Part shown: piece after piece, positions 52,465 through 62,500 of the stretch
Position numbering within the stretch: position 1 is the first letter of the stretch
Layout of the letters: each line of letters starts with the position of its first letter
From: Neocallimastix lanati (nom. inval.)
Taxonomy: Eukaryota > Neocallimastigomycota > Neocallimastigomycetes > Neocallimastigales > Neocallimastigaceae
Length of the DNA stretch: 62,500 bases
Assembly (NCBI GenBank): GCA_016946835.1
Contig: JACVTC010000067.1
Coordinates: 242,501-305,000, forward strand
Reading direction: 5' to 3'
Notes under the pieces: generated by a model
Seen by the model: only the letters and a program-made list of their open reading frames with translations
The model's database searches: none
What the model was told of the DNA's origin: nothing
Program-made: the position numbers and the translations under genes

Positions 52465-55400
52465 CTCATATTCATTTATTATTAAAAGTACTTAATTAAT
52501 ACGCTTCACCGCTTCAAAATCATGCATGACTTTAACTTAGCTAAGGACCAACGCCTCTATGGAAAATCCAACTTTAATGAGTGGAAATTACTTATTGACA
52601 ATGCCGCTAAACGTCAAGGCATTAAGGAATTCATGGAAGTCGACGTCGTTAGAAAACTTAATGATGTAGGTTTTAATTATAACCCCAATGTCATCGATGT
52701 TACCAACAAGGTAATTACTAAATTAATTACCAAAATGTTGCCGCAGGCTCCTGCTGCACCTATTCGAAACAATAATGCTGAGGTTAATCGAAACAATGAC
52801 GTTGATATCAATACTCAGCTAACTAACTTTTTTTGGTAATCCTCTTAATCATATCAGATTAGTTGAGGAAGCAGAAAGGATCGATGCTGACATGATAATC
52901 ATGATCAGTAAGAATGTCGATGATTCTGTTTTAAGAGAAATCAAGCAGACTTAATAATGGTTTCCGTATAATGGAAAGACTCAAATCAAAATATGGAAAT
53001 TCAAATGCTGATATGGAATACTGGCTTAAAAGGTTAAGAAGTATTAAAGCCAGAGATAGAAATCAAATCATCGAAAAGCTAGAACTTATGAAAGAAACTT
53101 TCGATGATATGGAAGAACAACATGTTGGAGATCACTGATAAGGAAAAATTAAAATATCTCTATAACATACTACCGGATGATTATAAAAATATCATTCATA
53201 TTAATTTGAATAGTGACCCTAATGTATATATTAATAATCTCAAAAGTTTTATTTATGCAAAATCTTATCTAGAAAATTGGGAAGATAACAAAACCATTGA
53301 AAAAGGTTGATCCAATGGATCTAGATTTTATCGGTAGAGGAAAAAAGAACTAGTAATTCCTCAAAGAAAAATCAACACAACAACCATAGTAACAAAAGCT
53401 CTAACTCTAAGAACAGAGGAAAGCAAAATGGTAACCAATATAACAATAATAATAAAAGATAATAGTAACAAAGACAATAATAATAAATCATATTGCCACA
53501 TTTGTGAAGTTAAAGGACACTCTACCAGAAACTGCATTTATAATATGAAGACGAAATCAAATCATAATAAAGGGAGGCAAGAAAAGCTTCAAGTAAAGAC
53601 CACATTAAATGATCATCCAAAGAAGTCTTTACATTTAATAAGTAAAATTTCTGATCCAGACAGTGCCAGTAGTTATGACGATAATTTTTGTTTTTTGAAG
53701 ACGCAAGGGCACTGATAGAAAAACAAGAAGAAATAAACATTAACAATAAGGTTAAATTTTCTGGATTAATTGAATACGTGAATGACAGTTTTATTATTCC
53801 AAAGGAAATAACAATTCCTAATAAAAAAGAGGAATTATATGTAAACAACATTAATTATTATGAAGAAAATGATAAGACTAGTGAATGGTTATATGATACC
53901 GGTGCTGGAGAACATATAACTAATGATTTTAATTTGCTAAATAATTTTATTCACTGAAAAAATAAAGTTAAGATGTGCCAATGGGACAATGTGTAGCTTC
54001 GAAGGATATGGTACTTACGAATGTTACATTAATGGAATATATGTACGACTAGACAGGGTATTATATTCAAAAATCTGGAACTAAAAATCTTATTAGTGGC
54101 ATAGAACTGGCCGAAATAGGATATAGAGTTATTATTGACACTGATGATTATACACATGGAAGATTTAACTTATGGGGTCCAAATAATGTATATATAGGAA
54201 CTTATTATTCTACAAATGATAATCAATTCTTAGTAAATTACTTACAAGATTAATAAAAACTTTGAAGAAAAGGATAAAAATATTATGGCTTTAAACGAAG
54301 TTGATGAAAAAAAGCCTTGAAATTTGGCATAGAAGACTAGGTCATTATTACCTAGAAAACATAAACAAATATCTAAGTTTACACCAAATAAAAACTCCTA
54401 AATGCATAGAATGTAAAGTAGCTAAAATGTCAAGGAAATCACACGGAGGAAAAACACCAAAAGCTTCGAAAATATTAGAAATAATACATTCAGACATTTC
54501 AGGTCCATACAATTCATCTATTAATAATAAAAAATACTTTATTACATTCATGGATGAATTCTTAAGAAAAGTATGGATAATATACTTTAAAATCTAAAAG
54601 CCGAAGCCCCCGAATTAATTGTGGAATTCTTCAAGTACTTAAATAACCAATTTGAAGAATATAATATTAAAATATTTAAATCAGATGGAGGAAAGGAATT
54701 TAAAAATAAAACAGTTAATAAATACTGTAAAGAAAATGGAATAGAAAAAAACCTATTCTCCTCCAGGTTGTCCTGAAGTTAATGGAAAAGCTGAAAGAAT
54801 AAACAGAACTCTTAGAAATTCAGCTAAAACTCTTCTATATTGGGCAGAATTATCAGAAAACTTTTGGAAATTTTGCCATAAAACAGGCATGCTACATATA
54901 TAACTTAATTCCCCATTCAGGAAATAAATTTTTAATACCCAATGAAGTATTTTACAACAAAAAGGTAGAGTTAAAACAATTAAAAACTTTTGGTTGTGTG
55001 TGTTATTACAGGGATGATACGCAACACAAATCAAAATTTTTACCAAATGCTAAGAAGGGCGTATTCTTGGGATTTGATGATAAAAAAAATATTCATATAT
55101 TATCATGGATATTGAATACAATAAAATGCATTACACTAACGATGTAGAATTCGTTGAAGAAGAGCCTAGTAAACACAAATACGAAACAAGCAATTATCTT
55201 ACTTTTCATTTATGAAAGACAACAATAGAAAAGATAGGAATCCAGAAGATAATAATATAAATGAAGATAATAATATAAACAATGAAAATAATTTTAATGG
55301 AAGAAACATCTTAAATGAAGAAAAAACATTTTAAATGAAAATATTAATAATGAAAGGACTACTAATACAGAACATAAAAGTAATTACATTAAAAATAAGC

Positions 55401-58081
55401 ATGTCAATAATATATCGTTAAATGAAGTAAAACCAAGATTTTGATAATAAAGATATAAACCAGAAAAATAACCATAATTTAAATAAAGATGTTGAAATTA
55501 ATTCAAAAATTAATCCTGAAATTAAAAATAAAAATAACTGTGAATTTAAATTGAAATTCAATTTCAACAATGTTGACAAAAATAATTCTGATGATAATTA
55601 TTTGAATGAGATAAATAGAAATTTAGAAATAATAAATAAAAATTATAATAAAAAGTTTAGAAATAATACTATGAATACCAATTTTAATTCTAGTATTATT
55701 GAAAAATATAAACCAGAAGATCCTGCTTACGCCGCCTCAACTTCCAGCAGGAACAAAGGAAAAGAAAAAATAACCGAATTTGAAAATTTTGATAAAAAAT
55801 AAAATATTTTTAAATAATGAAAAATCAAGCCAAAATTACAGAATTTTACAATAAATAATAATAATATGAAAAAAAATATTTTAATAATAAAAATTTTTCA
55901 AAAAATGATGAAAATTTTCAAGAAAATCTATTGGCTGAAGCAAAATCATATTCTAATGAATCACATATAACATATGAGAACAATAATGATTCACATAAAT
56001 CTATTAATAATTCAAATAAATCAATGAATATCAAAAATTTACCAAAAAATGATCAAAATTTAATTAATAAAAATTTTTTATCGAAAAATAATGAATTAAT
56101 TCAACAAAATTCAAAACCCAGCGACTCTATGAAGAAAAACTATAATTTCTCCCACTCCTACAATAGATATCAATAATATTCCTTCAGATAATTAAAAATA
56201 CGGTAATGGAAAATCTTAAAAATATAACTCTTCCATATAATATTAATCGGAATTTACCTTTAATAACCGATTCTTCAACCAACCAAATTTCTCAAAAATC
56301 AGACGAAATAACAACAATAATATTGTAAACAAAGAAAATTATGCCCACAAATCTCTTATAGATGCATCAAGTGTTATTGTTTTTAATAAAGATGAAATTA
56401 TGGATGACATTGTAGCCAATAAAGAATATGGCAATATCTATAAAAGACCACTTAGTCCAAAAATATAAAGAGACTGCACCTACTAATATTAGTACTCGTA
56501 GAAAACTAGACCAAATCAACGACATTATTATTGCTTCTATATTTTGTCACATTCCTAATACGTATGAAGAAGCAATAAACAGTGATGACAAAAATAACTG
56601 GATTGAGGCTATTAATGATGAACTTAATAACCTTTATTCTAATAATATTATGACTTTTGTTAAAAATGTACCTAAAAACAAAAACATCATTACCACAAAA
56701 TGGGTTTTCAACACTAAACGTGATTCAAATAATAATATTTATAAATATATAAAGCTCGTTTAGTTGCTCGTGGATTTAAACAAAAATGGGGAATCGATTA
56801 TGAATTTAACTTATTCTCCTACTCTAAACATTGATGGTCTTAAACTAATATTTACTATTTCTGCTGCTCTTAAGTGGAATATTTTCCAGCTTGATATAAA
56901 GGCCGCTTTACCTTAATGCTCCGCTTGATAAAGATATTTATACTACTATTCCTAAAGGCGATACGCGCTTTGGGCGGGGATATTGGAAGCTCAACAAAGC
57001 TTTGTATGGCCTTAAGCAATCTGGTAGACAATGGTATAATACCATTAGAAAATTCCTAATAAAAAATGAGTTCATTCAAATTAAATCCGAACAATGTATT
57101 TTCAAATTTACAAAAAATAATATAACAAAATGCATTATCGGTTTATATGTGGATGACATGGGGAAAACAAATACATTAAATAAATAATAAATAAAATAAA
57201 ATCAAAATTTAAAATATCTAAATGTGATCCAATTGAATTACATATATTAGGAATTGAAGTAAAGAAAGAAAATAATTCATATATTATTTCACAGAAAAAT
57301 TTTATAAATAATATGTTATATAAATTTAATATTGATAATACAAAGAAAAGAAAAACACCATGTACTGGTGATAATAAAATATCAGAAAACAATAAACCTT
57401 TCGATAAAACAATCTACAAAAGCGCAATAGGTTCCTTAATATACCTTTCGAAATGTACTAGACCTGACATAGCTTTCGCTGTAAATAAAGCTTCAAGAAA
57501 ATGTGAAAATCCAACTATATCGGATTGGAACAAAATAATAAAATATTCTAAAATATATTAACAGTACTAAAGAATTTAAGATAGAATATAATGGAAGGGG
57601 GGAGCTTGTTGCATATACCGACTCTGACTTTGCCGGCTGTTTGGAAGATAGAAAATCTACCTCAGGAGGAATAATACTAATGGGAACAAGTCCGATATGC
57701 TGGTTGTCCAAGAAACAAACAAGTGTTGCTACGTCTACTGCTGAAGCAGAGTACATAAGCACTTCCGAAAATATAAAGAAAATATTATGGATTAGAAATA
57801 TAATAAAAGAAATTTTAAACAAATGGATAACTGTTAAAAATCTATACAGATAATCAAGCAAGTAAGAAAATAATGGAGAACGGAGAAATAAATACAAAAT
57901 TAAAGCATATAAGTGTAAGATATCATTTCAACAGGGACAATATTGCAAAAAGGAAAGTAAAATTAGAATATATTGATATTGAAAACATGCTAGCGGACAT
58001 ATTAACCAAGGACTCAAATGGACCAAAGATACAAAAATTTACAAACAACATTTTTATCTAAAAATATTATTTGAGGGGGAG

Positions 58082-58402
58082 TGTTGACTGCACTCATAAA
58101 TTTAACTATATATTTAATTTATTTATTTATAGTATTTATTTATATTTATGTGTATTTATTTATTTATATTTAATGATTACTTAAATGTATTATGATCTAT
58201 CGTCTTGTATAAATCTATGTTAATTATCTTTTAATATTTATTTAATTAATTTTTAGTTTATTTTATGTTATGGAAAACGCATGTAGTAACATGTGACTTT
58301 ATTACTTATTTAAAGCTGAAAGATAGATCATACACTTATTTCCCTTGTATACCATATTCCATAAGGAATATTATTATAGATCTAAATTTAATAAAGCTAA
58401 CA
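58082..58402 (+). repeat. 3' LTR of the copia element
   Basis: 321 bp from TGTTGACTGCACTCA to AATAAAGCTAACA, preceded immediately by the polypurine tract GAGGGGGAG. It is about 97% identical to the 5' LTR by eye. Confidence 0.95.
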
Positions 58403-58900
<498 letters not shown>

Positions 58901-58918
58901 ATCTTAAATTGAGTTTAA

Positions 58919-60331
58919 ATCACAAAAGTACTGATATATTAATCAGTAATATGGCCTATGTAATTTTGATAATGTATATAAATATTATGAGCTTCATATG
59001 GAAAAAATTTCATTTCTAATAATAAATTTAAGAATATGAATATAAATTATATTTCATATTAAGCATATAAGCATATTTGTATATAAATAGATATTAATAA
59101 TAAATATTAAATAAAAATAAAAAAATAAAAAGAAATTATATATATATATATATTAATATATATATGATAATTTTTAAAATATTTATTGAGTGTATGTGTA
59201 TTTATTTATATAAGAATTTTTTGAAAATTTGAAAGTATTAAGATGAAAAAAAAAAATTTTTTTTTTTCTTTTTCAATATATATACTTACTTGAGCATTGA
59301 TCATTTTTAATGATAACCCGGTAAGAAGAAGAAGTACCCACAATGGTAGCAATATCTTCTTTAATTCCTTGACGTCTAAAACATTTGCCTACTAATTTAG
59401 CTTGATAAATTTCTTCACAAAATTCTTTTTGATACATGGAAAACATGGGAATCCCCTTATAGCCTGCACTTAAATGATATTCATCTTCCTTTAGAGGGTA
59501 TTTCCCTTGGCCTCTTTCATCCAATGGCTCTTGTTTCTTTTCATCATGTATAATTAAAATTTTTATCATAGAAAAGCATTTTAATATCCAATATTATAAC
59601 CCAAAATTGTTTTACATCATTACCTAACTTTGGTGGAATACCAATGATAGTACAACGCATGTACCATAAAGCGTAGCATAATAATTGATAATGAGGTAAG
59701 GCATTACCGACGATATCTACTCTAGTGAATGAAGTAAGATCAATTTTTTTTTTTTTTTCAAGAACATAGGCAGTAGCCTTAACTAAATCCCCTAATTCAC
59801 CGAAGGTTACGGTTAAATAAGGAGAAGGATAATCTTGATGGATGGTAAACCTAAATATATTTTCCTTCGAAGCAATAGCAATATGGTCTATTGATCCTTC
59901 AAAACGATTATCCAATCTTTCTTGCATTGTTTTCATTTCTTCATTTTATAGCTTTTTAAATTTTATTAATATATATATATTTATATATTTTATAATTTTA
60001 TTAAAAAAAAAAAAAAAAAAAGAAAAAAAATAAAAAAATAAAAATAAAGCAATATATATAAAAATTTATTAATTATTAATAATGTTATTTAAATTATATA
60101 TTTTAACTTATTTTATTGAATATGAATAATTATTATAATTGTTATTCATTAAATTTATTAAAAGTTTTGCATTATATATAGTATTATAATAATTTTCTTT
60201 AAAAAAATTAATTTTTTTTTTTTTTTTTTTTTTTATTTTTACATAACTTTTTCTTCTTCATGTTTGAAATAATCAATTTCAGTTTTTGTTGTACCATTTC
60301 TATCGATAGTACTATCTGTTATTGCAACCAT
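58919..60331 (-). pseudogene. Copy 3, 5' part: exons 1-3 of the decayed synthase gene
   Basis: Exon 1 relic 60331-60243 (89 nt, MVAITDSTIDRNG..., same length as copy 2), exon 2 relic about 59942-59290 and exon 3 relic 59015-58919 (97 nt). Exon 2 retains TMQERLDNRFEGS, ALPHYQLLCYALWYMRC and the degenerate A3 loop, but a frameshift splits it near 59560, a short deletion removes residues near 59845, and its 5' splice side carries an in-frame TAA. In exon 3 a Gln codon has become TAA, and the donor GTAAGC seen in copy 2 has decayed to a sequence without GT. The gene continues beyond the inserted copia element at 51719. No expression of the N-terminal adenylation half is likely, but an open fragment of 130 codons (59936-59544) remains. 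Confidence 0.9.
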
Positions 60332-61143
60332 TTTCTTTTAACTTTTCTTTTTTTTTCCCATTTTATTTATATCTATTTATCTAAATTTTAAATTCCTTAA
60401 TAGGGATGAAAAAAAAAAAAAAAATTCTAGTTTTTTCATAACTGTTATACATATTTATATATATATATATATATTAGTAATAAAAAAAAATTATAAAATT
60501 ATGTTATATACAATATTTCAAAATTAATTAATGTTAATATAGTCCTTTTTTTCTTCTCTCTCCTTCTATCTTTTTTTTTTTTGTTATTTTATTATTATTA
60601 ATTCTTTATATGCATATATGAATATTATTTTATATATTAAAAAAATTTAAATAAATATATATATTTTTTATTTTTATTACTTTAAAAAAAAAATAATAAT
60701 GAAAAAATAAAAATATTCAATAGAAATTTTGTTATTATTTTATCTTTTCTTTAATTTAATAAGATAAATTATAATATCAAATAATAAATGCAATATTTAT
60801 TTTTTATTAATATTATTAATTTTTTTCTTTTATTCTTATTAATATAAACCTTTTTAATAAAATTTATTTTCTAAGTTAATAAAAAAAAAAAAAAAAAATT
60901 TTTAATAAATTGGGTTTCTTTATATACATATTAACAATATTGCACAAATTCGAATTATTATTATTATATATATATATATATTTATAAATAAGCATACAAA
61001 ACATAAGCGTAATGGTAATAATAAAAAATAATAAACACAATAAACATAAACATACCCATAAACGTAAATATAAATATAAACATAAACATAAATATAAATA
61101 TAAATATAAATATAAACATTAACGTAAGCATAATAATAATAAT

Positions 61144-61186
<43 letters not shown>

Positions 61187-61329
61187 TTAATATTAATATT
61201 AATATTAATAATATTAATTAATAATAATAATTAATAATATTAATTAATAATATTAATTAATAATTATTAATACTAATTAATACTAATTAATACTAATTAT
61301 TAATATCTACTTTATTTTATATATTTACA
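60332..61329. other. AT-rich intergenic DNA upstream of copy 3
   Basis: There is no coding signal. It includes homopolymers, a CT-rich patch (60549-60580), a tract of AAACATA/AAATATA hexamer-like units (61020-61125) and TTAATATTAATAAT-type arrays (61130-61305). Confidence 0.5.
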
Positions 61330-61885
61330 TATTATATAATTCAATAAAAGAATATTTAGATTTATATCTTAAGTAAATTATTTAATACTTTTATTTGATG
61401 TTGTATAAATTTATATTATCCTTTTAAATATTTTGCATTAACTTGTATATAGAAATATATGTATTCACATAATTTAATTATATATTTTATAATGAAATAT
61501 CATGAATATACTATCCACTTCTCACCTTGTTAACCATAACACTTAAATATTATTATTTTAAATATATAAGCAACATATATCAAATTAAGAGTCTCATTTG
61601 ATTTTATTCTAATATTCAAAGTACTTTCTCTAAAAATGATATATTTCAAAAAAAAAAAAAAAAAAACTATAGCTAAAGACCAACGTCTTCACACAGAAAG
61701 ACTTCAAAGAATGGATATTTCTTATTTCAAACACTGCTAAAACCTATGGCATTAAGGAATTTTTAGATGCTGATATTATTAGACATTTAAATGATGATTT
61801 CTTTATTTACAGTCCCAATGGTAATGATGCTATCAGCAGGGCCATTACGGGCAGTATTACCAACAACGAAATTAATAATTAAAGA
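61330..61885 (+). mobile_element. 5' end of a second, older Ty1/copia element
   Basis: An LTR-like stretch (about 61330-61582) is alignable by eye to the LTR at 52126. It ends in CA and is followed at once by AATTAAGAGTCTCATTTGA, matching the leader of the full element with two changes. From about 61664 a gag relic follows: TAAAGACCAACGTCTTCA, then after a frameshift KDFKEWIFLISNTAKTYGIK and EFLDADIIRHLNDD. These match the gag start of the 52-58 kb element in order and spacing. It stops at a TAA at about 61882. A poly-A insertion (61651-61666) replaces the gag start codon region. No pol segment is recognised after it in this window. Confidence 0.8.
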
Positions 61886-62102
61886 AAAAAAAATTATTTA
61901 AAAAAAAAAAAAAAAACTCTTAATGGATTCTGGTGTTATAAATATTCTTCCTGTTAAAAACAGAAGCAAAAGAAAAAAAAGTCTAAAGTTTTAATAATAT
62001 TAAATTTTTCAAAAAAATTTGAATCATAAATTCCTGAAGAGCTATTTGATCAAAATAAAATCATTAAAACTTTAGTTACAAAAAAAAAAAAAAAAATAGT
62101 AA

Positions 62103-62138
<36 letters not shown>

Positions 62139-62500
62139 TCAAATAATACTTTCTTTATTACACGTTATAAAACTTTACATAAATCTTCATCTGGGGAGAA
62201 ATGCAGTAATTTTTATTAATATTTATTAAATATTAAAATATTTTTATTAAAGTTTAAGATTTTATAAAAATACTGCGCAAGAATTTTTAAAAGGTGTAAA
62301 AAGATCAATTCATTATTAAATATTATTTTTTAATTTTTAATAATTATAATTCTTAAATTATTATCTTTATACATCTTTTAAATTATTAATATTTATTATA
62401 TATATATATAAATATTATTAATTATAATTATATATATATTTTGATAAATTATAAAATGTTTAAACATCTAAAACGACTGATAAAATATTTTTATTTTTTA
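61886..62500. other. AT-rich DNA, possible further relic of the second copia element
   Basis: The stretch has homopolymers, an (AAT)n run (62105-62138) and short mixed patches near 61920-61975 and 62150-62210. A fragment reading MDSGVINILPVKNRSKRKK (from 61924) is coding-like but too short to place. Nothing else is recognised up to the window edge. Confidence 0.3.

Noticed and set aside
53522-55046. Minus-strand open frames inside the copia element
   Set aside because: They are antisense to recognisable gag and integrase relics and show no family features of their own.

Overview
The window looks like nuclear DNA of an extremely AT-rich eukaryote with short spliceosomal introns (GT...AG, mostly 70-450 bp). 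The best guess is an anaerobic gut fungus (Neocallimastigomycota). The reasons are a fungal-style RRN6/TAF1C-like gene, an SLC25 carrier, secondary-metabolism megasynthase genes, a Ty1/copia element, very long A/T homopolymers and (ATT)n tracts, and acidic/Gln/Asn-rich low-complexity proteins. A dictyostelid is the main alternative. It is less likely because copia elements and an Rrn6-like factor fit fungi better. No rRNA, tRNA, telomere repeat or CRISPR array was seen.

Layout: (1) 167-6705 (+), a seven-exon gene whose splice phases all agree, giving a 1708-residue RRN6/TAF1C-like protein. (2) 8104-9647 (-), a mitochondrial-carrier-family gene with a 24-nt microexon. (3) 9.7-13.3 kb, gene-free AT DNA with heptamer arrays in both orientations. 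(4) 13369-18455 (-), pseudogene copy 1 of an adenylation-ACP-ketosynthase gene. (5) 20.0-21.0 kb, a probable decayed gene. (6) 21.3-35.0 kb, a large degenerate satellite-like block containing a nearly perfect 630/1260-bp higher-order array (about 28.0-32.4 kb), then a long (ATT)n tract. (7) 36970-37407 (-), a small papain-fold-like protein. (8) 39010-45549 (-), intact copy 2 of the adenylation-ACP-KS-AT-like gene (five exons, 1688 residues). (9) 48985-60331 (-), pseudogene copy 3, split by a 6.3-kb Ty1/copia element (52126-58402, + strand) inserted in its third intron. (10) 61.3-61.9 kb, the 5' end of a second, older copia element.

The central theme is a tandem array of three homologous megasynthase-like genes with conserved exon sizes. 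One is open throughout. The other two are wrecked by frameshifts, nonsense codons and large deletions that remove catalytic residues. The intact copy encodes an acyl/aryl-adenylating domain, a carrier protein and a complete KS. Its C-terminal acyltransferase-like remnant has GFGFGE where GHSxGE is expected, so the nucleophilic Ser is missing. Copy 1 has the same substitution, so it predates the decay. No tailoring gene, transporter or regulator lies beside the cluster here.
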